Of a stretch of DNA of 64,000 nucleotides, positions 27,401-34,803 are shown piece after piece. The notes beneath the pieces were generated by a model. That model was not told the origin of the DNA. It saw only the letters and a list, made by a program, of their open reading frames with translations, and searched no databases. The translations under genes were made by a program, and so were the position numbers. Location: positions 1 through 64,000 of the forward strand of contig CAJMQU010000008.1 in the NCBI GenBank assembly GCA_905215555.1. The letters are read 5' to 3'. The stretch comes from an uncultured bacterium (GTDB taxonomy: Bacteria > Bacteroidota > Bacteroidia > Bacteroidales > Bacteroidaceae). Position 1 is the stretch's first letter, and every line of letters begins with the position of its first letter.

Positions 27401-27592
27401 GACATCTTCTATTGAAGACGTTTGGAGCATGATAGGGGTTATAAGGGTCTGACTCCATGGCGCTCCTTCATTGTATGAGTTGATAATAAGTAGCCGATGC
27501 TGTTCTTTGGCTACGGCTGCGTTGGATAAACTTAAGTGTAGTAGAACAAAACAGAGGCTGATTATATGTTTCCAAAATAATAAAAGTCTCAT
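24491..27592 (-). CDS. Hybrid sensor kinase with ABC-type periplasmic sensor and receiver
   Basis: 1033 residues. A signal peptide (to about 29) leads to a periplasmic domain (30-355) resembling ABC-type substrate-binding sensors (RLLIINSYNEGAPWSQ, PDYLVLIGSIAFTL). One membrane helix follows (WWIISGTILLLSLMVIALVI). Two PAS-like domains cover about 395-640. HisKA has its phospho-His in NMSHEIRTPLNAIVGF. HATPase carries LLVNATKFT and GTGLGLSICK. The C-terminal receiver has its Asp in VIIMDINMPKMDG. There is no DNA-binding output, so the phosphate must pass to another protein or the output is internal. It is convergent with the HTCS gene and apparently monocistronic. Confidence 0.9.
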   Translation of the reverse strand: MRLLLFWKHIISLCFVLLHLSLSNAAVAKEQHRLLIINSYNEGAPWSQTLITPIMLQTSSIEDVSADLVHINGTFIRNDSLYNRMEEGIFRRYENTKPDYLVLIGSIAFTLRDRIQKEWGDIPMVLIASEDSYGPREYYFTGRSINMAENKVASLNDIRDQYNFTFIEAPHMYKETIDMMVRMLPKMKKIIFAADELYQNQQLDQLIHSYLTSEYPNIEYERLVGKEENSRQLQEYLLADDPTISILFSTWFYERKNLFGSPTLISGDFQLVASSPQPVFALRGAYSNKAGFIGGYFYDQAELEKSLTDVIGQMLQGKELRDIPFVYNKRAFPLVNYTQLKLDDLDAALCPPNTIFLNKPLTFWQKYKWWIISGTILLLSLMVIALVIYLFQQKKIALFSAHNTLVCNMPISYTQARVAFDDKGEVTDIKYQTGNSLFNSLFTPNEDDDTNKNSLSQIECLSRFIKMVFREEQAITFTHYFKQTHSFYEFIICQSSEKHTIDIFGVDITARNEAENALREINKKLEMTLSVARIIPWRWDLRSDMITCESEQILAHMNFDKEEGSTPQAHIIKASEYFRKIHPEDVERMRQVHKSLVSGKLQHAKEEFRIITEVEGRKFTDWLETNAVADQYDEQGCPISLVGSLLLITERKRQERALITAREKALESERLKSAFLANMSHEIRTPLNAIVGFSSLLTTTEDEQEREEFISIIENNNQLLLQLISDILDLSKIEANTLEFNYQNVDLNALARDVESTVQRKLKAGVVLEFIPGAAECHVKTEKNRLSQVLINLLVNATKFTSAGSITFGYEIRGEELYFYVKDTGLGISQEDQNKIFERFTKVNTFTQGTGLGLSICKNIIEKMKGCIGVESEGKDKGSTFWFTVPYKPEAAAQQKKQEKVNRIPKATQQKPIILVAEDNESNYLLFNSILNKEYDLIHAWNGEEAIELYRKFQPHVIIMDINMPKMDGYEAAKEIRKLSETVPIIAVTAYSFSSDKEKVMQNGFNGYVPKPVDAHILKEKLHNTIKQNIAAI

Positions 27593-27641
27593 AACTGATC
27601 ATTAAGTGTTTTTTGTATTGAATTAATATTAGATACTGATA

Positions 27642-27649
27642 CAAAAATA
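27642..27649 (-). promoter_or_regulatory. -7 element of the hybrid kinase
   Basis: On the minus strand TATTTTTG fits TAnnTTTG and lies 49 nt upstream of the start. No clear -33 box is seen. Confidence 0.45.
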
Positions 27650-27799
27650 CAAAAGCAGGCTTTTTCATAATTGTTTTTTTACCCTGTGTTAACTATAATT
27701 AACTATATATATCCTGTTATTGTTGTCAATTATGGTTTTATCAAGCAAGAAGATACTGGCTATGTCTGAACTTCTGATAAGTAAACCTTGTTTTTAGCC

Positions 27800-27834
27800 A
27801 ATAAGGCTGTCTCGTTTCCGGAAACAGCCTTATT
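27800..27834. terminator. Hairpin after the smalltalk gene
   Basis: An 11-bp stem AATAAGGCTGT/ACAGCCTTATT with a 13-nt loop lies 29 nt past the small gene. The T-run is on the plus-strand side, so termination on the minus strand is less certain. Confidence 0.5.
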
Positions 27835-27863
27835 CATTTTTAGAGAGTGTCTATCTTACCTCT

Positions 27864-27959
27864 TTACACATTCATGGCGTTGGCGCTAAGTGCCCCTATA
27901 ATAGCCGAAGCCACTGCGATCACTACTTTCAGGATCTTGTCCCAGATTGATTTTTTCAT
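27864..27959 (-). CDS. Smalltalk protein (31 residues)
   Basis: A 31-codon gene, MKKSIWDKILKVVIAVASAI followed by a short Gly/Ala/Asn end. It matches the small Bacteroides family annotated as smalltalk protein: basic start, one hydrophobic helix, conserved SIWDKILK. It follows the HU-like gene by 40 nt on the same strand. In Bacteroidetes it usually travels with HU-like, DUF4248, VirE-like and amidase genes. Here no amidase is seen. Function unknown; a membrane-active peptide is a reasonable guess. Confidence 0.8.
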   Translation of the reverse strand: MKKSIWDKILKVVIAVASAIIGALSANAMNV

Positions 27960-27999
27960 GCTTTTTAATTTTTAATTTCTGATGTTTTTGTTGTCGGAA

Positions 28000-28506
28000 T
28001 CATCCCAGTGGATTTTCATCCACTCCTCCGCCACCGCTTCCTGATCCTCCCTGGCCGCCGGACGAGTTTCCTCCCGATGAGCTTTCGTCCTTGTTGACCA
28101 GCGCTTCCAAGTCATAGAAATCAATTTTCTGTCCTGCCCGTGTTGCCGTGATGTCGGGTCTGATAGTGGTGGAGGGGCGGAAATTTATCTTCACGGCCTT
28201 GATGTTCTTTGCGGTACAGTCTTCCACTTTCTCCACCCCTACGGTCCGTGCCGACAGGCTGAACACGCCGAAGTCTTTGATGTTGACCGACTGTCCGCTA
28301 TAGAGCTTGCCTATCAGCGCTTCCACAAAGTTGGTAATCACACTTTTGATGTCGCCCAGTGTCAACGAACTCTTTTCCTTCATCACGTACGCCACGTCTT
28401 CCAGGTCGGCGTTCGGACCTAATGTGACCAGTTGCGGATAAATCTTTGCCACGGCATCCGCCTTTCGCGGGTCTTTCCGTGGGATCTTCTTGAATGGTAC
28501 TCCCAT
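28000..28506 (-). CDS. HU-family DNA-binding protein with Gly-rich ENPLG tail
   Basis: A 168-residue HU/IHF-fold protein of the Bacteroidetes HU-like type. Residues 1-130 contain the helical base (TLGDIKSVITNFVEALIGKL) and the arm region (INFRPSTTIRPDITA). Residues 140-165 are a Gly/Ser linker, closing with VDENPLG. The last six residues match the tail of the DUF4469-type protein at 2.5 kb. It is divergent from the DUF4248 gene and upstream of smalltalk. It probably shapes DNA or binds a special structure within the islet. Confidence 0.85.
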   Translation of the reverse strand: MGVPFKKIPRKDPRKADAVAKIYPQLVTLGPNADLEDVAYVMKEKSSLTLGDIKSVITNFVEALIGKLYSGQSVNIKDFGVFSLSARTVGVEKVEDCTAKNIKAVKINFRPSTTIRPDITATRAGQKIDFYDLEALVNKDESSSGGNSSGGQGGSGSGGGGVDENPLG

Positions 28507-28840
28507 AATTGATAATTTTTAAAAAGTTAAACAATAAAGTGATTTTGATTTTGTCTCTTCGGGGGGGGAACTGCCGGATTCTCTTTTCGGTGTCTTTTTT
28601 CAGGCGTATTTGCGGTCCGCTTGTCTCCGCCATCTTGAACTTGCCGAAAGATTTCCTCTCTTTCCCCTTTTGACCTTGCAAATATACCCCGTTCCTTTCC
28701 CGCCTTCCTCCCTCCTGAAGCTATTTGAGTTTGTATGAAAAAATGGGATGACAAATGAGAGGCAATACCTCTCTTGTTCCTTCTGTATGTCGCAATAAAT
28801 GGCTATCTTTATATCATGTAAATAACTAAAAAACAAGTTT
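28507..28840. other. Divergent control region of the HU/DUF4248 islet
   Basis: The 334-bp gap holds a run of eight G at 28561-28568 and a minus-strand -7 element TATATTTG at 28679-28686, which would give the HU mRNA a leader of about 165 nt. A TATCTTTA at 28804-28811 may be the -7 of the DUF4248 gene. No gene is convincing here. Confidence 0.45.
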
Positions 28841-29077
28841 ATGAAAGAAGAATTCTTAGATGGGAAAGTCCCCGTCCGCGCTTATACCAAAGCCGACCTT
28901 GCCATGCTTTACAACCCCGGTGTCTGTATCACCACCGCCCTACAGCTGCTTCGCCGCTGGATTTATGCGAACAAGCAACTGATGGCTGAATTGAGAAATG
29001 CGGGTTATAACAAGAACCGCCACTCTTATCTTCCTCTTGAAGTAAAACTTATCTTCAAGTATCTGGGAGAACCTTAA
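28841..29077 (+). CDS. DUF4248 protein
   Basis: A 78-residue protein matching DUF4248: KVPVRAYTKADLAMLYNPGV at the N-terminus, then ALQLLRRWIYANKQLMAEL and a C-terminal basic stretch. Predicted small helical, possibly a winged-helix or excisionase-like DNA binder. It is constantly found with VirE-like primases and HU-like proteins. Its own function is not known. Confidence 0.85.
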   Translation: MKEEFLDGKVPVRAYTKADLAMLYNPGVCITTALQLLRRWIYANKQLMAELRNAGYNKNRHSYLPLEVKLIFKYLGEP

Positions 29078-29135
29078 AGTCTCCGTTCCCCCCCCAAGGG
29101 ATGTTCCCTTTGTCAAGAATATGCCAATACTTTTA

Positions 29136-29188
29136 ACGGGTGGTAAGAAATAATGTAATGCTGCATTACATATATTCTTATCACCCGT
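29136..29188. terminator. Long hairpin between DUF4248 and VirE-like genes
   Basis: Arms 29136-29160 and 29164-29188 pair over about 21 of 25 positions with a 3-nt loop. Placed between convergent genes, it probably ends both transcripts. Confidence 0.6.
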
Positions 29189-29308
29189 AACGTTATATGC
29201 CGGCTCACCTTTCCGAGCCTCAAGTCTCAAGAGCCGTTTTAAGTCTTTATCCCCTTGTTCCCTCGTCAACCGACGCCTTGTCTCCTGAAAGCCGATCCTG
29301 CGCGAACC

Positions 29309-31540
29309 TTAAAACGGCAGTACCCCCTCGTCTTTATCCTCCTCTTCCGTCTTCCTGTCCTGCCTTTTCTCCCTGAACCCGTTGTCAACCTCATCCTCCA
29401 TCAGGTCCACGACTTCATACTCCGTGCTTCCCTGCCTGTCCCTCCTTGTGCGGAACCCGTACTTCTCCAGCGACAGCACCAGTGTCTGCGTGGTCTGCCT
29501 GTTCACCTGAATCTTGCCGTACGTGGCAATCTTGCTGAGTATGGCCGCTGCGGGCATCCACTTCACATGGACGTCTCCGGGTTCTGGCTTCCGGAAGTAT
29601 ACGAACAGGTTCTCCTCCACGGGGTCCTTCATCCGGTGCCATTCGTTATGCCTGTTCAGTTCTTCTATTTCCTCGCCCTCGTACCAGTACCGGAACCCCT
29701 GTTTCAGCAGGGCATAAGCTTGTGCATATATGCCCCCGTAATTTACCGGCTTTCGGTAATCCAGCGAGATGACCGATGAGGGCAGGAAACGCCTGTTTCC
29801 TCCTATATCCTGCAGGCATTGCCGGTTGTTGGTGCTGGCAATGAACGACGCGTGCCGTACGTAATTGTACGCCTGTATGTCGTAGGCTTTCCCCTCTGTC
29901 ACGCTTTCCTGTGTGATGATCCTTTTGAGTCCGGCCATGTCTCCGACCCTGACTCCCTCGAACTCTTCCATGTTGATGATGAGGTGGGTGCTCAGCAGTA
30001 TCTGGTGGTCTTTGTTTCCCGGGTCTACCATGCCGTTTCGGTAATACTCCTTCCATTCGGGCGGCAGCAGCCTTCTGATCCATGTGCTCTTTCCTTTCCC
30101 TTGCTCTGAATAGAGGATGATGACCAGGTGGTTCACGGTGTCGTCTTGCAAAGCTCCCGCCAGCATTCCCACGAACCACCTCCGGAAACTTTTCTTCCAG
30201 AACTCCCGGTCTTCAGCCTGCACGGTGTCCGCCAGCTCTCCGATGTAGTCCGTGACCCCGTCCCATGGCTTGAGTTTCCCTATGTACTCCACGAACGGGT
30301 TGAACTCCCTTGCATATGATGAGTCGATGACTGCCTGCAGGAAATTCCTGTAGCACCTGATCCCCGCCAGTTGGAGCTGCAGGAATATGGAGTTGAAGCT
30401 TCTCGCCCTCATGGGCCTGAACCTTCCTTTCCATTTCTCTTCCTTTTCGTTGAAGTCGAGGTATTCCAGCCTGTCCAGTATCACGTTCCTCCGTATGTCA
30501 TAATGCTTCTTGAGGAAGTCGAGCACGAGATTGATGGTATCGGTTTTCTCTTGTTTTCGTCCGAGCGCCTCGTAGGTCTTGTCGGTGTACGTGTATGCAT
30601 TGTGCAGGGGTGTAGCCACGTCTATTCCCTGTTGTCCGAACTTCTCCCTTACCAGTCTGACGGCTACCTCCTCATCAATCCCTTTCGTGTAGCATTTGTT
30701 TCCCAGCGCAAACAGGAAGTTATCCCGGTTTCCTTCTTCGAATTTAGATATTCTCTTTACCGCAAGTACCGCCTTGTTGAATTCCATCCTTTCCCACGGC
30801 TCGGCTTCCGCCTTATCCGCCTGCACCTTGCCGACAGAAGCCTTGGCAGCTGAAACCTTGGTACATACCGCCTTGCTGCTCTTCTTTTTCCTCACCGGTT
30901 CTTCGGGCAAAACAATACCGGTGAGCATCTCGTCCACCTCTTTCATCAGTTCCTCGTTCAGGTACGCCTTGTCGTCGTATGACGTGAAGAATCCCCTTGA
31001 GATATCTTTTCCGCTTCCGTCCACTTCCACGCCGAGCAGCTGCTCGTAGTATTCCTTGCATGCATTGTACATGGCCAGGTGATGTTTCTCCAACGTGTCG
31101 AATTCCACTTTATCTTCTGCCGCCAGTGCATCCCTCAGCCGGATGGCATAATCCGTTTTCAGGAATACGAAGACCTTGAACCCGTGTCCTTTGGGAGTGA
31201 GGAAAGAGCCCAGTGTGTTGGGATCCTCATTGATTTTCTTTCTCAGCTCTTCCAGTTTTTCTTCGGGCTGGTCGTCAATGTCCAGCAGAGTGACGCGGGT
31301 ATATCCTGTCATGCTGTAGGCCTGCCTCTTTTCCCTGTATTTTGCCGTGACGGTGTAGAACGGCAATTGCTTCTTCACATTGTTCGCCTCTTCCGTCTTT
31401 CCCTGGCTGACGAGCATCCTGATTTTGAATATGAGCTTTGCATGCATCCCTTTTGTGATGTTTTCCATTACTTTCCGGAGTGTAATTTCTCCCCGGACAT
31501 TGCTGAATCCGCTGTATGCGGTAACCGGAATATTTTCCAT
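29309..31540 (-). CDS. VirE / BT4734-like primase-helicase
   Basis: 743 residues with the two-domain layout of Bacteroidetes virulence-protein-E homologues. The N-terminal BT4734-like primase-type domain covers about 40-190 (TRVTLLDIDDQPEEKL, FLTPKGHGFKVFVF). The C-terminal VirE-type SF3-like ATPase has Walker A in SEQGKGKSTWIRR (about residue 475), LIINMEEFEG as Walker B, and SFIASTNNRQCLQDIGG as sensor region. Such proteins resemble replication initiators of mobile elements. Here it lies in a non-phage islet with HU-like, DUF4248 and smalltalk genes and a structured element upstream. Confidence 0.85.
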   Translation of the reverse strand: MENIPVTAYSGFSNVRGEITLRKVMENITKGMHAKLIFKIRMLVSQGKTEEANNVKKQLPFYTVTAKYREKRQAYSMTGYTRVTLLDIDDQPEEKLEELRKKINEDPNTLGSFLTPKGHGFKVFVFLKTDYAIRLRDALAAEDKVEFDTLEKHHLAMYNACKEYYEQLLGVEVDGSGKDISRGFFTSYDDKAYLNEELMKEVDEMLTGIVLPEEPVRKKKSSKAVCTKVSAAKASVGKVQADKAEAEPWERMEFNKAVLAVKRISKFEEGNRDNFLFALGNKCYTKGIDEEVAVRLVREKFGQQGIDVATPLHNAYTYTDKTYEALGRKQEKTDTINLVLDFLKKHYDIRRNVILDRLEYLDFNEKEEKWKGRFRPMRARSFNSIFLQLQLAGIRCYRNFLQAVIDSSYAREFNPFVEYIGKLKPWDGVTDYIGELADTVQAEDREFWKKSFRRWFVGMLAGALQDDTVNHLVIILYSEQGKGKSTWIRRLLPPEWKEYYRNGMVDPGNKDHQILLSTHLIINMEEFEGVRVGDMAGLKRIITQESVTEGKAYDIQAYNYVRHASFIASTNNRQCLQDIGGNRRFLPSSVISLDYRKPVNYGGIYAQAYALLKQGFRYWYEGEEIEELNRHNEWHRMKDPVEENLFVYFRKPEPGDVHVKWMPAAAILSKIATYGKIQVNRQTTQTLVLSLEKYGFRTRRDRQGSTEYEVVDLMEDEVDNGFREKRQDRKTEEEDKDEGVLPF

Positions 31541-31666
31541 TTTTAGTCTTTAATTGTTTTAGTCTGCCTTATGGCGGCACAAAAGAATGAATAATATTTT
31601 AAATGTGATTGCGCTTTTTCGTGAGGAAAAGGCGCAAAACACACAATTTTGCAGAAGCGTCCGGTG

Positions 31667-32011
31667 CTATTCCTGTTTCTTCCTTTTCCCGTCTTCTTTT
31701 TGCTCGTTCAGCAGTGCCTTTCTCAGCTTAATGATTTCAGTATTAAGGCTTTTTACGGATATGAATCCTTTTTCGTTTTTATCTTTCTCGAAGACTGTGC
31801 TGCGGTTCAGCAGTTCTGCCAGGTGCTTGGTTCCTTTCAGTCCCGCCTCCTTTTTCTGTTCGATAAGCTTCCGTACCCACGGGGTCAGGAACTCTTCCCT
31901 TTCCCCGGCATTGACAAGCATTCTCCCGTCAAACGATTCATTTTCAACTAACAGGATGTTGATCCTGTTTTCAGTTCTCTCTACCTGGATGTCATAGCCA
32001 TCCTTCTTCAT
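31667..32011 (-). CDS. Hypothetical protein upstream of VirE-like gene
   Basis: A 114-residue protein from the ATG ending at 32011; a TTG five codons earlier is an alternative. Neither start has a clear ribosome-binding site. The sequence is charged and soluble (TPWVRKLIEQKKEAGLKGTK, EKGFISVKSLNTEI) with a Lys-rich end. It precedes the VirE-like gene by 126 nt on the same strand. No family recognised. Confidence 0.55.
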   Translation of the reverse strand: MKKDGYDIQVERTENRINILLVENESFDGRMLVNAGEREEFLTPWVRKLIEQKKEAGLKGTKHLAELLNRSTVFEKDKNEKGFISVKSLNTEIIKLRKALLNEQKEDGKRKKQE

Positions 32012-32587
32012 GAGTTCAATGCTCAAGATTGTGTTTTTTTATTCATAAAACCACAATTTTAAAAGTTAGTAATTTATTGTTAGTTTAAAATGTGAAAGCA
32101 AAATTAACGTTTATACTGGAAATATCTTCTGTTTTCATCTGAAAAAAGTGAATGTTTTCTTTAGGTGTTGTTACACACCGAGAGCCGAACAGGGTAGGGG
32201 GGCTACCCCCTATTGATAATAAAATGTGTGTAACAGGGTCTAAAGAAAAAGTATGGAAATACGCGCCCGTGCGTATAGGTGCGCGCGTACATTATTATAA
32301 AGAAGAAGTGGAAGATAAAGTATCTTGCGATTAAATAAACAGTAACATCACTCTGAAAGTAGGGAAGAGCAATGTTTGAAGTATGGGTTTTTGAACTTGT
32401 GCTAATTGTGGAGGGATATCCACATATTTGTGGAAAAAGTACTCAAAAGTAGAAACTCTTTTTTATATTCTTTTTTTGCAAGTATTTGATATACAATATA
32501 TTGTTGCTTTTTGATGGCTTTGGCACGTATCTTGCATTATAGTATGTGAGAGCTAACAAGAAAAGTTTAACTTAAACAATTAGAATT
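32012..32587. other. Non-coding region with a structured element
   Basis: The 576-bp gap contains the nested hairpin at 32155-32249, a GC-rich alternating stretch near 32261-32290, a small hairpin at 32419-32434, and a -7-like TATCTTGC at 32528-32535 for the PepSY-like gene. Confidence 0.5.
32155..32249. ncRNA. Nested hairpin element, candidate structured RNA or replication/att site
   Basis: Outer arms 32155-32178 and 32226-32249 pair at 20 of 24 positions: TTTTCTTTAG, then a 4x4 internal loop, then TGTTACACAC. Inside, TAGGGGG (32195-32201) pairs with CCCCCTA (32206-32212) over a GCTA loop. The cloverless two-tier form is stronger than expected by chance in AT-rich non-coding DNA. Whether it acts as RNA or DNA cannot be told. 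Confidence 0.5.
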
Positions 32588-32893
32588 ATGAAAAAGTTAT
32601 TTTTAGCAGTAGCATTGGTGATGGGATTGGGTACTTCAGTAGCATTTGCTGACAACATGGTATCAGACGTTGAAATCGTGACGATGATCAACGAGTTTAA
32701 ACCGATTGACGTAAAAGAACTCCCGCAGGCTGTTCTGGATGCCATCAAGGAAAAATACCCTGAAGCAACTATTAAAGAGGCAGCCGTTGAAGTGGCTGAA
32801 GATGAAACTAAGACTTACAAAGTAACATTGGTTGATGCTGACGGTGCTGAAACCCCTGTTCTTTTCAATGAAAAAGGAGAGATTCAGAAGTAA
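32588..32893 (+). CDS. PepSY-like periplasmic protein
   Basis: A 101-residue exported protein with a signal peptide ending SVAFA. The mature part carries one PepSY-like (DUF2874) unit: LPQAVLDAIKEKYPEATIKE, then TYKVTLVDADG and VLFNEKGEI. Such small proteins are abundant in Bacteroides periplasm and are thought to bind or inhibit other proteins. Single gene with an AAAAAGG...CCTTTTT terminator. Confidence 0.85.
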   Translation: MKKLFLAVALVMGLGTSVAFADNMVSDVEIVTMINEFKPIDVKELPQAVLDAIKEKYPEATIKEAAVEVAEDETKTYKVTLVDADGAETPVLFNEKGEIQK

Positions 32894-32913
32894 TAGGTCT
32901 TTATTAATATCAT

Positions 32914-32964
32914 AAAAAGGAGGGGGCAGAAGTGTGTTTTACTCATATCTGCCCCCTCCTTTTT
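32914..32964. terminator. Bidirectional terminator
   Basis: A perfect 17-bp inverted repeat (32914-32930 with 32948-32964), beginning AAAAAGGAGGGGGC and ending in T5 on both strands, between convergent genes. Confidence 0.9.
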
Positions 32965-32986
32965 GTTTATTTACCATTTGTGCCTT

Positions 32987-34792
32987 TTACATCGGTAAAT
33001 TGGCAATTATTTCTTTTGAACATATTGGTAGTTTGCCCCCTTGCCCCATATTCACAAATACTGTGGCACAGAGTACTGTCCATTGATCACCGTAAGTCAT
33101 GGTACTGCTGTGGCTATAGCCTAAACAATGTCCGTATTCGTGGAACATGGCTTGTCGGGGATAGTTGTGCGGATTAGCTCCCGGCGGCGTTGCATCAAAA
33201 TAGACTCCGGTATAGCAGTAGTCTGCCAACCCGTAAGTGGTGCCTCCTCCCAGTCCACCGACGCCTGATACGCGTCCCAGTACGAGCCCTCCATGATTGC
33301 GGATTCTCTGGCGTAATGCATCCAGGTTGATGGCATTTCCTCCGTTATCCTTCAGTTTTCCTTCGTACTTGTTCATTTCCGTGTTAAACTCTTCGGAAGA
33401 GAACATGAAAGCCATATTGACAGCCAATGCCACTCCGTGCCGGCACAACAATGGATTCATGTGCCGCCAGTAGGCATGTCCGTTATCGGCTGAATAAGCT
33501 GAGAAACGGATGAACCAATGGCTGTCTATTTGCTCTATCTTCTTCATGTAAGGGTCTTCCGTCCGGATGATAAGCGTGACATCGTCATTGGAAAGTTCAG
33601 GCTGTGCGGGCACTACTATCTTTCTGCCGCTGCTGGTGGTGAATGTCCGGTCAGAACTTACGACGGGCAGCGGGAAAGTGGCTTCCATGAAAGGATAAAT
33701 CAGATCGAAATGTGCCAATTCTAAGAATTCAGTGCTGATTTTATTGAATCGGCATAGAATCGTCACATCGTGAATAGCAACAGGGGAAAAGAATTTAACC
33801 AGTAATTGATGCTCATCCGAGATAGATACTTGCAACGGGGCGTTCACATAAAAGGAACGGTGCTTACTGTTGTAGAAGATGTCTCGTGGCTCGTTGGCTA
33901 AAAACATGGTATCGGCGCGGAAGCGGGAGAAATCTTCTTCGCGGATATAGAGCAATCCGTCCTGGCTTTCCGGATGCCGGTAGTCGATGCTGATGTGGGA
34001 TACACGGCCTGCCTCGACTTTGCAGTCGCTGAAACGGTATTTATGTACGAACGACGTGCCGTCACTGCGTTCCGACTCGATAGCCACAAATCCGGAAAGT
34101 GCTTTTGAGCTTGGTAATGAGTAAAATGAACGACTTTCTGTGATGTCATAAGATTCAATTCCTCCCGTGCCGGAGTATTCGCCATCTGCACTGAGACCGG
34201 TATATATTCCTTCAGCATCATCAAATGTAATTTCGATTTTGCGGATGAAGCGCCACATATAATCGGATGAGACGTTCAAGTCTATATCGACTCTACCTAC
34301 ACAACGCTCCAAAGTCACGGTCTGCGATACCGCAGCTTGTTCCTTGCCAATGTGTAGTTCTATCTTTTTGTAAAAATGGACATCGTCAAGAGGGACTTTT
34401 GATACGTGGTTCAGCAGCCAGACATCTGATAATTGTTCAGGCTCGTTGACCGTTGCATCTGAGTCCGGATCCGTGGTGGCGAGGAATACAACCGTATAGT
34501 CACCGTATCCCAATCCTTCAATGGTGAGTTTGGAGAAGTCTGCTTCCAGCTTTTGGTACAGCGGCTTGAGTACTTCACCCCGGTCATTGGCGATGGCATA
34601 CCACATACGGGCAATCTGTTCCGGTTCACCATTGCGTGTCTGTATGGCAGAAGCGTCATCCTCCTGCAATCCGAGCAGAAATGTTATCTGTCCGGAGGCA
34701 GGTGGCATGAGACCATATTCCTGTTCAAGTTCGTTTGAACAGTTTGTCAGCAACAATGCCAGAAATAATAGTATGATTTTTGTAACCTTCAT
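32987..34792 (-). CDS. FimB/Mfa2-like lipoprotein with C-terminal metzincin-type zinc site
   Basis: 601 residues from the ATG ending at 34792, which has an AGGAGGA ribosome-binding site; an upstream in-frame ATG does not. The lipoprotein signal ends LLLTNCS. Residues about 25-270 follow the Mfa2-like pattern (ASGQITFLLGLQ, GYGDYTVVFLATTD, VGRVDIDLNVSSDY). Residues about 430-601 form a separate domain with HEYGHCLGYSH at 551-561 (HExxHxxGxxH) and TMTY right after it, matching a metzincin zinc site and Met-turn. It is the second gene of an operon with the fimbrillin-like gene upstream (11 nt). A surface protease on a pilus-like base is the inference. Confidence 0.75.
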   Translation of the reverse strand: MKVTKIILLFLALLLTNCSNELEQEYGLMPPASGQITFLLGLQEDDASAIQTRNGEPEQIARMWYAIANDRGEVLKPLYQKLEADFSKLTIEGLGYGDYTVVFLATTDPDSDATVNEPEQLSDVWLLNHVSKVPLDDVHFYKKIELHIGKEQAAVSQTVTLERCVGRVDIDLNVSSDYMWRFIRKIEITFDDAEGIYTGLSADGEYSGTGGIESYDITESRSFYSLPSSKALSGFVAIESERSDGTSFVHKYRFSDCKVEAGRVSHISIDYRHPESQDGLLYIREEDFSRFRADTMFLANEPRDIFYNSKHRSFYVNAPLQVSISDEHQLLVKFFSPVAIHDVTILCRFNKISTEFLELAHFDLIYPFMEATFPLPVVSSDRTFTTSSGRKIVVPAQPELSNDDVTLIIRTEDPYMKKIEQIDSHWFIRFSAYSADNGHAYWRHMNPLLCRHGVALAVNMAFMFSSEEFNTEMNKYEGKLKDNGGNAINLDALRQRIRNHGGLVLGRVSGVGGLGGGTTYGLADYCYTGVYFDATPPGANPHNYPRQAMFHEYGHCLGYSHSSTMTYGDQWTVLCATVFVNMGQGGKLPICSKEIIANLPM

Positions 34793-34803
34793 AAATTCCT
34801 CCT

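Noticed and set aside
28561..28568. Run of eight G as a phase-variation tract
   Set aside because: It is in a leader or non-coding region, short, and with no reading frame that depends on it.
28298..28754. Minus-strand frames upstream of and overlapping the HU-like gene
   Set aside because: Charged, low-complexity translations in the promoter region and in a wrong frame of the HU gene.
32152..32334. A 60-codon plus-strand frame in the 32-kb gap
   Set aside because: It is built from the arms of the nested hairpin; no ribosome-binding site and no protein-like composition.
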